Program-made: the position numbers and the translations under genes
NCBI GenBank assembly: GCA_000018565.1
Contig: CP000875.1
Span: forward strand, 1,875,199-1,939,198
DNA from: Herpetosiphon aurantiacus DSM 785
GTDB taxonomy: Bacteria; Chloroflexota; Chloroflexia; Chloroflexales; Herpetosiphonaceae
DNA length: 64,000 nt
Direction: 5' to 3'
The notes under the pieces: generated by a model
Told to the model about the DNA's origin: nothing
The model's database searches: none
What the model saw: the letters and a program-made list of their open reading frames with translations, nothing else
Shown here: positions 24,897-33,041 of the stretch, in pieces
How the letters are laid out: each line of letters starts with the position of its first letter
Numbering within the stretch: position 1 is the stretch's first letter

Positions 24897-26287
24897 ACGT
24901 GACGCTCCTTTTTCAATTGATACCAACCATTCCAGCCGTCGCTCATCTCAACCATGGCTTGGCTGAAATGTGGTTTGAGCAAACTCATGGCAATTGGCGA
25001 ACGCCCACCCGCCTGACAATGCACGATCAACGGTTGATCATTGGGAATTTCGGCCAGGCGCTTGGGTAATTCATTCAATGGAATATTGACCGCCTTAGCT
25101 CCGTGACCGTTGGCATATTCTTCGGGCGTGCGCACATCGAGCACAAACGCCTGGTCAAGTTGTTCGCTCAAATTGGCGGCTGGCACCCGTTGATAGCTTT
25201 GGCTTGGGTTGGTTTTGAGCCATTCGGTTAGCATATCGGGCGTGATATAGCCTTCGATTTGGTCGATGCCGATCATGCTTAGCTCGGTTTGGGCAGTTTT
25301 GGCCGCTTCGGCAGTGCCAATTAACACAACCTTGCTTGCGACCGGCACAAACCAACCGGCCCAGCGATTGAGCATCGCGCCGCTGGTCAGGCTGAGTGCG
25401 CCTGGAATGCTGGCTTGAGCAAAATCATTGGCCGAACGTAAATCAACAACCAACCGATTATCAAGCTTAATTTCGGCAAGGCTGAGGGCTGGCAAACGTT
25501 GCGGGCGCAACTCAGGACCATCGCGGTTGATGCGCTTCATCGCGGCGAAATAGGGCGGTGGCGTTGGCTGACCATCGAGCACTGCGGCCACAAAATCAGC
25601 CTCGTTCTGCTGTTTGAAGGCCCAATTAACTTTCTTTTCGTAGCCCAAGGTACTTTGCGGCACAGCTCCCAGTGCTTTGCCACAAGCGCTGCCCGAACCA
25701 TGGCCTGGCCAAACTTGCAAGAAATCGGGCAAGGAAGCGATGCGCTGCAACGATTTAAACAAATCTTTGGCTCCGGCCTCGCTGGTGCCTTGAATCCCAG
25801 CGGCTTTTTCGAGCAAGTCAGGGCGGCCAACATCGCCAGCAAACAACAAATCGCCTGTGAAAATACCCATTGGTTCATCGCCAGCAGGCGTGTCGGTGAG
25901 CATAAAAATCACATGTTCTGGCGTATGGCCTGGGGTATGCAAGACCTCGATCTTCAAATTGCCAACCATCCAGCTATCGCCATCGTTGATCAACTGCACA
26001 TTGGGGTTGCTGCTGGCAAAAGCATATTGCCAAGCTGCTGTGCCTGCTGCCGAAAGATACAGTTTTGCGCCCGTAATTTGCGCCAGCTCGCGGCTGCCCG
26101 AGACAAAATCGGCGTGAATATGGGTTTCGGTGATTGCGCTAATCCGCAAACCAGCCGCTTGCGCTGCATTCAAATACACTGCACTATCACGATGGGGATC
26201 AATGACCAAAGCTTCGCCAGTTTTTTGGCAACCGACTAAATAACTTGCTTGGGCTAAACCATCGTGATACAACCGTTGGAAAAACAT
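24893..26287 (-). CDS. MBL-fold persulfide dioxygenase-like protein fused to two rhodanese domains (CstB-like)
   Basis: A 464-residue protein. The N-terminal metallo-beta-lactamase domain (1-245) has TETHIHADFVSGSREL (H-x-H-x-D-H variant of ETHE1-type enzymes), LHTPGHTPEHVIF and FTGDLLFAGDVGRPD. A degenerate rhodanese domain follows (about 270-355, without the active Cys), then an active one at the C-terminus (DVRTPEEYANGH and IVHCQAGGRSPIA with Cys). CstB-like fusions oxidise persulfides to sulfite or thiosulfate. ATG 26287 has GGAGGG 6 nt upstream. First gene of the sulfur operon and divergent from an ECF sigma gene. Confidence 0.92.
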   Translation of the reverse strand: MFFQRLYHDGLAQASYLVGCQKTGEALVIDPHRDSAVYLNAAQAAGLRISAITETHIHADFVSGSRELAQITGAKLYLSAAGTAAWQYAFASSNPNVQLINDGDSWMVGNLKIEVLHTPGHTPEHVIFMLTDTPAGDEPMGIFTGDLLFAGDVGRPDLLEKAAGIQGTSEAGAKDLFKSLQRIASLPDFLQVWPGHGSGSACGKALGAVPQSTLGYEKKVNWAFKQQNEADFVAAVLDGQPTPPPYFAAMKRINRDGPELRPQRLPALSLAEIKLDNRLVVDLRSANDFAQASIPGALSLTSGAMLNRWAGWFVPVASKVVLIGTAEAAKTAQTELSMIGIDQIEGYITPDMLTEWLKTNPSQSYQRVPAANLSEQLDQAFVLDVRTPEEYANGHGAKAVNIPLNELPKRLAEIPNDQPLIVHCQAGGRSPIAMSLLKPHFSQAMVEMSDGWNGWYQLKKERHV

Positions 26288-26375
26288 AGACAACCCTCCA
26301 TTTTGCTGTTACATATTCTTGATGCGTTTGCTTGTACAATGGTTACATGGATTGGTTTGCAGTTAAGGAATTGCG

Positions 26376-27044
26376 ATGCAAAAGCCATGGGAAATTGATG
26401 CCACCTACTATCAAGAGGAATCAGAGTTGATTCAGGCCTTGCGGCGGCGTGAGCGCATGGCTTGTACTTGCCTGCTAAAACGCTATGCTTCACGTTTGTA
26501 TCATGTGGCCCTCCGCATGGTCGGTGATGCCGATGAAGCCGAAGATGTAATTCAAGAGAGCTTTATTGAAGCCTGTCGTAAAATCGAGCAATATCGTGGT
26601 GATGGTGCCTTGGGCGCGTGGCTCCAACGAATTGTAGTCAATGCCTGTTTTATGCGGTTGCGGCGTAAGCGAGCACAAACCGTGCCAATCGACGAGCAGT
26701 TTGATTTGGAGAGTGCCAGCCCACGGCCTGAATTATGGGTTTTGGATCGCGAGTTGAGTGCTGAATTACGCAGCGCGATCGAGCAATTGCCCGAAAGCTT
26801 GCGGACGGCCTTGATTGCCCGTGATATTGAGCATTACAGCACCGAGGAAGCCGCCAATTTATTGCAGATAACACCCTCGGCATTGAAAGTGCGGTTACAT
26901 CGAGCGCGTGCGGCCTTGCGCGACATTTTGGCTCAAGGCAGCGAAACGGCTGAGCCAGCGATCGATCATCTGACTGATCAGATGTTGGAAACACTATGCA
27001 CCGCTGAACCTAGCCCGTCAATAGCCCGCCAGTCATCGAAATAG
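26376..27044 (+). CDS. ECF-type RNA polymerase sigma factor
   Basis: A 222-residue protein. Sigma region 2: LLKRYASRLYHVALRMVGDADEAEDVIQESFIEACRKI-type segment (about 30-70, with DAEDVIQE). Region 4: IEQLPESLRTALIARDIEHYSTEEAANLLQITPSALKVRLHRARAALR-type helix-turn-helix (about 138-185). About 35 residues follow region 4 and could bind an anti-sigma partner, though none is encoded next door. It is transcribed away from the persulfide operon across an 88-nt gap, so control of that operon is a fair guess. Confidence 0.92.
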   Translation: MQKPWEIDATYYQEESELIQALRRRERMACTCLLKRYASRLYHVALRMVGDADEAEDVIQESFIEACRKIEQYRGDGALGAWLQRIVVNACFMRLRRKRAQTVPIDEQFDLESASPRPELWVLDRELSAELRSAIEQLPESLRTALIARDIEHYSTEEAANLLQITPSALKVRLHRARAALRDILAQGSETAEPAIDHLTDQMLETLCTAEPSPSIARQSSK

Positions 27045-27055
27045 CCCGATACGAT

Positions 27056-27155
27056 CCCTCACCCCCAACCCCTCTCCCACTGCGGCAGGAGAGGGAAGAA
27101 CCACGGCTGATTCCCCCTCTCCCGCGTGTGGGATGAAGGGGCTAGGGGGTGAGGG
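27056..27155. repeat. CCCTCACCCC-family palindromic intergenic repeat
   Basis: Outer arms CCCTCACCCCC (27056-27066) and GGGGGTGAGGG (27145-27155) are perfectly inverted, with an inner hairpin of CCTCTCCCAC/GCAGGAGAGG type (27070-27096). It lies 11 nt after the sigma factor stop and may act as its terminator. Confidence 0.85.
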
Positions 27156-27284
27156 CATGAAGATTGACTGCATCTGCACCACAGCTTTTCGATCATCTCA
27201 TTGATCTATCACCTTTGCATCATTGTTGGGTAACGCATGAGTTACTACAGTGCAGCTAACCCCAATTAATGCTGCGGAGAGCTG

Positions 27285-28847
27285 ATGATGCAGATTGCCC
27301 GAATGAGTTTGTTGGCGCTATTGGTTGCTGCATTGAGTGCATGTACTGCAACTACCACCAACGTTTCGTCACTTGAAACGACCACGCCACTTGCACTTGC
27401 AACCCCTACCCTGCCACCGGAAACTGCTACTCCGGTTGTTGCCGCTACGACGACGGTTAGTACAACCACTGAGCTGCTGTTGCGTGCCCAGCCAATTGAT
27501 TATTGTGAGTCTGGTGCGCCGACTCGTGGCTGTGGCAAGCCCTTAGCGTTGCAAATTGCCGACTATCTTCAGCGCCATCCTGATGATCCCCAAGCACTGG
27601 CGTTGTGGCGACGAATCATCAGCATTGGTCAGCCCACACAGGAAATCGGGGGGGACGATCCGCAGCAGATGGATACTACATGGGCTTATGATGGCTGGAC
27701 TGAGGCAGAATTTTTGGCGCTTGATTTACCCAGCAAGTTGACGGTAGGCCAACCAAGCTTAGAAATTGACCAACTCACAATTATGCCCACCAACTTGGAT
27801 GGCGATGCAACCCAAGATTATCTGCTTTATGCGAGAATTTCTGGTACGCATCCCAAGCTAGGCAAACTTCGTTGGATGCGTTGGCAGCATGGGCGTTGGG
27901 TTGGTGAGCAGATCTTGAGTTTCAACAATGATTCAGGGGCGCAGGTTGAACTTGGTGATGTTACTGGCGATGCTCAACCAGAGTTGCTGGTGCGCTCAAG
28001 CGGTTGCGGCTCCGCTTGTTCTGGTCGGACGTATGGTTGGACTTGGCGTGATGGCGTGGCGTGGCAATTATTTCCCGACTGGGCCGATACCGGCGATTTG
28101 AGCATAAGCCAAAATAGTCCGACCCTCAGCGTTAGTAGCCCTGATGCCAATTATCGCTTTGATGGGCAGTATTTAAGCCCGGCTGAATTGGCGTTGCCAA
28201 CAGGAACATACTCGCATACGATTGGCGCTCAGATGCGCCATGCCCAAGGCTTGTTAGTGCTTGGCCGCTTTGATGAAGCCATTATGTGGCTCGAACGTGC
28301 TGCAAATCAGGCCGATGGTAGTGCCTATTTTGGCTACAAAACCACATTCAAGGATGCGCGGCCTGTTGCGCTCTTTCGGATTGGCGCGATTCATCTACTC
28401 AATCACAATCCGCTGGCGGCACAGGCAGCATGGGCGCAAGTCATCCAGCGCTTTCCGCACTCGCTGGCAGCGGCAGCAGTGCAAAAATTTAGTCTTTCTA
28501 GTTTTAATGGCTCGATTACTCAATGGTGTAGCCTGCTAGATACTGAACGTCCATTGATTATGGAAGAATACCGACGCGCTTGGCTGGATGGGTTTTCGCT
28601 CAATGAGTTTGATTGGTTGCCACTTTGTCATCCACGGGTGCTTGTTCCGCTGTATGAATGGACGCAAGCTACACCGCTTGAGCAACAATTTGCTAGCTTG
28701 GGCTTGCCTTGGCAGCAGCTTAGCACAGCCTACGATTTAAATGGCGATGGAGTGAATGACCCGCTGGGCGTGGTCGATTGGCTTGGGATATATACACCGT
28801 GGGCAATGCTCTCGACCGAGGTTGGCTATCAGCCGCTCTATGTGTGA
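27285..28847 (+). CDS. lipoprotein with FG-GAP-like repeats, N-terminal part of a frame split by an in-frame TGA
   Basis: A 520-codon frame. Lipoprotein signal peptide MSLLALLVAALSAC (lipobox LSAC), Thr-rich linker, then GDATQDYLLYAR and GDVTGDAQPELLVRSSG, which look like calcium-binding FG-GAP/VCBS loops. A helical TPR-like part follows (about 320-420, FDEAIMWLERAANQA and NPLAAQAAWAQVIQRFP), then DLNGDGVNDPLG. It stops at TGA 28845-28847, but the same frame stays open through 29489 and continues the FG-GAP/TPR pattern, so this is the larger part of a broken gene or there is a sequence error. GGAG precedes the ATG. Function unknown. Confidence 0.75.
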   Translation: MMQIARMSLLALLVAALSACTATTTNVSSLETTTPLALATPTLPPETATPVVAATTTVSTTTELLLRAQPIDYCESGAPTRGCGKPLALQIADYLQRHPDDPQALALWRRIISIGQPTQEIGGDDPQQMDTTWAYDGWTEAEFLALDLPSKLTVGQPSLEIDQLTIMPTNLDGDATQDYLLYARISGTHPKLGKLRWMRWQHGRWVGEQILSFNNDSGAQVELGDVTGDAQPELLVRSSGCGSACSGRTYGWTWRDGVAWQLFPDWADTGDLSISQNSPTLSVSSPDANYRFDGQYLSPAELALPTGTYSHTIGAQMRHAQGLLVLGRFDEAIMWLERAANQADGSAYFGYKTTFKDARPVALFRIGAIHLLNHNPLAAQAAWAQVIQRFPHSLAAAAVQKFSLSSFNGSITQWCSLLDTERPLIMEEYRRAWLDGFSLNEFDWLPLCHPRVLVPLYEWTQATPLEQQFASLGLPWQQLSTAYDLNGDGVNDPLGVVDWLGIYTPWAMLSTEVGYQPLYV

Positions 28848-29489
28848 CAGCCATGGAGTAGTGCCACAGATTTGGCAACCCTCACTGATTCTTATTTCCC
28901 ATTTGACCAACCACAGATAGCCTCGATTACCGATCTTGATGCTGATGGCGCACCAGAATGGCTGTTTGACCATGGTCGAGGATTCGATCTGCTGGCTTGG
29001 GTTGGTGATCGCTTCCGCATAAATTATGCATTTCAGAATCAAGCAACTCGTGTTTTTAGCGCCACAATCAGTTTGGCTCCGCAACTCGATGGAACCCAAC
29101 ATGTAATTACTAGCTTTTTGCCTGATAGCTCTGGCAACCAACCAACGATGAGCCAGATCGAATATGGCTTGCGTGATGGCGAGCTTGAACAGCGCGTACC
29201 AGCAGCGCCTGATATCTCACCCAACTATGGTGATGAATACAATTATTCATCGATTGCAACAGTCTATCAGGCGTTATTTGAGCGCAATGATCCGCTACTA
29301 GCGCTCGCAATACTAGCCCAACTTGAGCAACCACTGCCAGATCGATGGTCGCAGCATGAAGCGATGGTGTTGAAGGCATTGGCCTTGGAATATAACGGGC
29401 AATTTGTTGAAGCCCAGCAATTACTCAATGTGGTAGCCAATGACTCAGAAACCACGGGCTGGTCGCGCTTTGTCCAACAGCGGCGTTGA
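28848..29489 (+). pseudogene. C-terminal continuation of the lipoprotein, cut off by TGA
   Basis: In the same frame as the upstream gene, directly after its TGA. It reads QPWSSATDLATL, then DLDADGAPEWLFDHG (another FG-GAP-like loop) and a TPR-like helical end (RNDPLLALAILAQLEQPLP, LALEYNGQFVEAQQLLN). The TTG at 28872 has no ribosome site, so independent translation is unlikely. The combined frame would be about 734 codons. A single substitution at the TGA codon would restore it. Confidence 0.7.
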
Positions 29490-29529
29490 TTGGGGTTTGG
29501 AATAGGGAAAAATTGGGGCGAACATGATC

Positions 29530-29563
29530 GAAGCCTGTTGATATTCTCAAATCAACAGGCTTC
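29530..29563. terminator. hairpin terminator between convergent genes
   Basis: A 13-bp stem, GAAGCCTGTTGAT (29530-29542) with ATCAACAGGCTTC (29551-29563), 8-nt loop. It lies between the split lipoprotein gene (+) and the receiver-like gene (-). No T-run on either side. Confidence 0.6.
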
Positions 29564-29571
29564 GCAAGCGT

Positions 29572-29913
29572 TTAGGCGGCGCTATTGGCATCTTGGCGTA
29601 GTGGCAAGAGCGGCACAATATCTTCTGGTTCTAAGGAAGGATGAATATACATAATCGCCCCACGTGGTGCATGGCGAATCGAGCCACGCGAATTGGCGAT
29701 CAAAATAATTTCTGCATCGTCGCATTGATCAAGCCAACGAATTAAGCCAGGGGTGCAGATACTTGCATCGACAAAAATCCGCTCGGGAACAAATTGTTGA
29801 AAGCATGCATTGATCATGCGTGGCGTTGTCACCATTAATGGCATGGCCAAAACTTCAAAACGGTCGATAAACCGTTGGCGAAGCTCATTACTCTCCGTGA
29901 TCAAAACGACCAT
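29572..29913 (-). CDS. small protein resembling a response-regulator receiver domain
   Basis: A 113-residue protein with an alternating beta/alpha pattern: MVVLITESNELRQRFIDRF, PERIFVDASICTPGLIRWL (an Asp at the place of the phospho-acceptor strand), AEIILIANSRGSIRHAPRGAIMYIHPSLEPEDIVPLL. It lacks a clear acidic pair at the N-terminus and the conserved Lys, so it may be a pseudo-receiver. No output domain. AGGAG lies 8 nt before the ATG. It stands alone, with 461 nt of non-coding sequence upstream. Confidence 0.55.
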   Translation of the reverse strand: MVVLITESNELRQRFIDRFEVLAMPLMVTTPRMINACFQQFVPERIFVDASICTPGLIRWLDQCDDAEIILIANSRGSIRHAPRGAIMYIHPSLEPEDIVPLLPLRQDANSAA

Positions 29914-30374
29914 CTGGTGCTCCTAGTTCCTCAGCATGGCTGGGTGAGGTAAAAATGTTTGCCACATAGCCAAAGAGTTCTACGTCGCAAAACATCGTCA
30001 ACGATGCCCTTCCGAAGAACGTACATGAATATTGGTAAAGAATTAAGTATCAAGTGTTGAATAAATGCATTTGCATTATAGTAGTAGCTTTAGCTGCTTA
30101 AGCCACCAAAAAGCTAGCATAAAGGTACTATCTTGATTTAGGTCATGGCTTTTAAAAATGAGGGATACGCCCCCGCGCAAAAGATCCCCCACACAGGTAT
30201 TTGGCTCATCCTAGGTTTGATCATACTACTACTAGAATAGGGGTTTTAGCTGATTTAACCGTTGAATCATTCGGGTGCATATATGAGCTACTCTTTAGTC
30301 GTGTTGGATGTAAGAGGGGAGTTTAAGAGAGTAGCCCATTAGTCCTAGATAACACTAGTTCTTTAGCTATGTGA
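29914..30374. other. 461-nt stretch without a gene
   Basis: No credible reading frame on either strand. AT-rich around 30030-30130. It lies between the C25 peptidase 3' end and the start of the receiver-like gene, so it should carry the latter's promoter. I found no clear hairpin, tRNA or tandem repeat. Confidence 0.4.
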
Positions 30375-32972
30375 TTATTTAATAATTGCTGGTAGGTAGA
30401 TAGCTTGGCGCTCTTGGTGTTGTAATAAGATGTTGGGATCGCCCAAAAGAATCGAGCTTTGCAGGCTATCTTGGCAACAGCCACCATCGCTGAACAAGTG
30501 CAATAAGCCTGCTAGTACTCCTGTACCAATCGGTGTTTGGCTAGGATTGCTCCACATGCGTTGCCACCAGCCTGCGTTGAGCAGATCATGACCATGGGCC
30601 ACGCCTAAGCCCGCTGAACCCCAGGTGGCAATTGCGCCACCCTGCGGTTGTAGCACCAAACGTTCATCAAGGCTCGTACCACTCCATGCGGGGGTCTGAA
30701 AGGCGCTAGTCAAACAAGTCATCTCCAAGATCATCGGCAGGGCTGGGCTATTTTGCAAGCGGTCGCTATCGTACAAACTCAACAGATAGGGCTGGTTATT
30801 GCTCAAATCGGTAATTGCCCATTGATATTGATGACTATGGCCAACGTAGGTCACTACTGCCGCCCCTTGATTAAGTTGCTCAAAGGTTTTTTGACGGGCT
30901 TGGTCGGCGCTGGTGATGCGCCAAGGATCAGTTTGCGGCAGGCCGTTGTTGGTTTTGCGCCAAGGGTCGTAATAGATGCGCTGAATATCGAGCTGACTTG
31001 GTTGATAACTAAGCATGATATCGCTCAATGCGGCAAAATCGCCTGCATAATCGGCCTGACCATTGGCTGTTTTGTAATTATCAGCAATATAGACTTGGCG
31101 CGAACGCCAGCGCAGATCGGCTGGAGCGTTTTCGTAAGCGTTGATTTTGTTGATTAAATTGCTGACTTCGGTGCTGGTTTTGGCGGGTAAGCGGCCAATT
31201 TGCAGGTCGGGCATTGGGTCGTCCAAGGGATTTGCACCATCAAGTTGGACAAAACATGTGTCGCAGGCGATTTCACCAAGCCATGGGTCGGTGTAAGCAG
31301 GCAATGGTGGAATCATATTGGGGTTGTTGCGGCCTAGATAATTCAGCGGATCGATCGTGCCATCGCCAACTAAAACCAACGATTGAGGTGCTTGCGGCCA
31401 AGTACTGGCGAGGTAGCGCATAAAATCGCGAATCGCCAACGGATCAACATTGCCGCTGCTCCAACGATCATAAATCGCCTGAACATCGACCAACAAAGGC
31501 TGCCAACCCTGCTGCTGGCGACGATTGATCAATGGCTGGACGAGGCTATGCCATTGTTTGGGTGCAAGATAGATTGTTTTGGCAGGTGTAGCCCAATTAA
31601 CGGTGGCGCTGGCTTGGATGCTGGGCTGTGGAAGGTTGGTGGGATTGACCAGCAGATAATCGCCTGGATTGGCGGCCAGCGTATTATTTTGAAATTGCAT
31701 ACGCTGCGGTTGCCATGGATTGCTCACGTTATAGCTAACAGCTTGGTTGGGTTGGTTGCTAATTTGATAATTGGCTTTACGTAATGCTTGCCATTGAAAC
31801 GATTGATAGTTGGCGTTGAGCAGCACAGGCCGCTGCCAAACCAGCCGATCAAGCGAAATTCCGCTGATTTGCTGGGTGCTGGCGATTGCCAGTTGCAGGT
31901 TTTGGCTTGGGGCAAGTTGGGCCGATTTGGTAAAAATACCACTATTCAAATTAAGATTGATCCGTTGGCTGCTGGTGATTGCTACGCTGGTGACGGCGCT
32001 AGTGTAGACAATTCCACTGAGCGTAACTGTGCTTGGGCCAGTCGCGAGTGGCAAGGTGCTGGTGAGCCAAATCTGCTGGGTAATTGGGTTGAGATCTGGG
32101 CCAGCCTTTAAATCGGCGCTAAACCAATGGTCGCCATCGTTGCCAGCCTGCAAGGAATCGTAGATTTTTGGGGCATACCAAGTGCTGGTTTGGTAGGCTT
32201 GGTTGCTAGTTGGCAAGCCAGTTGGATCGATGCTGATTTGCTGAATTTTTGGGCTGCTGTGGGCGACCCCGATTTTGAGCCACACACTGCTGGTTGTATT
32301 CCAACGGTCGCCAACACTGGGTTGATAAAACCAAATTGCATCGTTGCGATCAAAGCTGCCGTCGAGCGTGCCTTGCTCCTCGATTGCTAATTGTTGATTT
32401 TTATACCACAGTTGCAGGCTATAGCGTTCGAGCGTGGCTAAGTTAATGCCTGCTTGCTCCAAGCTTGCACCCGTTAATTGCTGCATACCTGCTTGATTGA
32501 CAACAACACGCCAGCCTTGGCCTGATTGAGGGCTGGGCACGCTTTGGGTTAATTGAAATGGCTGATCGATCAAGCGATGAGGATCATTCAACAATTGAGC
32601 ATTACTAACAGAGACTGTGGCTTGGGTAATAGCTTGTTGGTTGAATGTCGTTTGCGGTTGCAGTACGACCAAGCGTTGGCCACGAAACCGACCTTCGCGC
32701 AGCACAATTATTGGTGCTGGCAAATCGGCGAGTTGATTGATGTTTTGGTGATCGAGACTGAGCGCTTGGAGCGTTGGCTGAAATTGCCAAGCATCGGCGA
32801 CTAAAACGGCAAATGGCCGCACTGCTTTGGCCGCTTGCCATTCGATTTGCAAACCGTTTGGGGTTTCATTGATGGTTGCGCGAGTTTGAATTGCTGGTTG
32901 AGCCGAGGCATGCTGTGGTGGATTGAAGGCGAACGAACAAAGAATGCCAAAAAGAGCAAGATAACGCCACAT
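30375..32972 (-). CDS. secreted C25 (gingipain-family) cysteine peptidase
   Basis: An 865-residue protein. Signal peptide WRYLALFGILCSFAFNPPQHASA. A long beta-rich N-terminal region (to about 470) is followed by the Peptidase_C25 domain: SLVLVGDGTIDPLNYLG, LQIGRLPAKTSTEVSNLINKI, VVTYVGHSHQYQWA with the catalytic His, and LEMTCLTSAFQ with the catalytic Cys, then GGAIATWGSAGLG. The family includes gingipains and PorU. It ends IYLPAIIK, a short hydrophobic-Pro-basic tail also seen on the neighbouring giant protein. ATG 32972 has AGGA 9 nt upstream. Separated from the giant gene by a terminator. Confidence 0.9.
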   Translation of the reverse strand: MWRYLALFGILCSFAFNPPQHASAQPAIQTRATINETPNGLQIEWQAAKAVRPFAVLVADAWQFQPTLQALSLDHQNINQLADLPAPIIVLREGRFRGQRLVVLQPQTTFNQQAITQATVSVSNAQLLNDPHRLIDQPFQLTQSVPSPQSGQGWRVVVNQAGMQQLTGASLEQAGINLATLERYSLQLWYKNQQLAIEEQGTLDGSFDRNDAIWFYQPSVGDRWNTTSSVWLKIGVAHSSPKIQQISIDPTGLPTSNQAYQTSTWYAPKIYDSLQAGNDGDHWFSADLKAGPDLNPITQQIWLTSTLPLATGPSTVTLSGIVYTSAVTSVAITSSQRINLNLNSGIFTKSAQLAPSQNLQLAIASTQQISGISLDRLVWQRPVLLNANYQSFQWQALRKANYQISNQPNQAVSYNVSNPWQPQRMQFQNNTLAANPGDYLLVNPTNLPQPSIQASATVNWATPAKTIYLAPKQWHSLVQPLINRRQQQGWQPLLVDVQAIYDRWSSGNVDPLAIRDFMRYLASTWPQAPQSLVLVGDGTIDPLNYLGRNNPNMIPPLPAYTDPWLGEIACDTCFVQLDGANPLDDPMPDLQIGRLPAKTSTEVSNLINKINAYENAPADLRWRSRQVYIADNYKTANGQADYAGDFAALSDIMLSYQPSQLDIQRIYYDPWRKTNNGLPQTDPWRITSADQARQKTFEQLNQGAAVVTYVGHSHQYQWAITDLSNNQPYLLSLYDSDRLQNSPALPMILEMTCLTSAFQTPAWSGTSLDERLVLQPQGGAIATWGSAGLGVAHGHDLLNAGWWQRMWSNPSQTPIGTGVLAGLLHLFSDGGCCQDSLQSSILLGDPNILLQHQERQAIYLPAIIK

Positions 32973-32991
32973 ATGCCACAATCCTCAGTGT

Positions 32992-33031
32992 AAAAATCAA
33001 GGGCTGACTAGCATGATGCCAGCCAGCCCTT
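32992..33031 (-). terminator. strong intrinsic terminator of the giant adhesin gene
   Basis: AAGGGCTGACTAGCAT (32999-33014) pairs with ATGCCAGCCAGCCCTT (33016-33031) over 16 bp with two G-T wobbles on the minus-strand transcript, followed there by a TTTTT run. Confidence 0.85.
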
Positions 33032-33041
33032 ACCGACGCGA

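Noticed and set aside
28845-28847. TGA as a selenocysteine codon
   Set aside because: No selenoprotein family is recognisable here, no stem-loop element is evident after the codon, and the residue is not in a redox motif; a mutation or sequencing error is simpler.
30330-30348. Similar 19-nt string at 30330-30348 (minus) and 42871-42889 (plus), 16 of 19 identical
   Set aside because: A match of this quality is expected many times by chance in 64 kb compared against itself.
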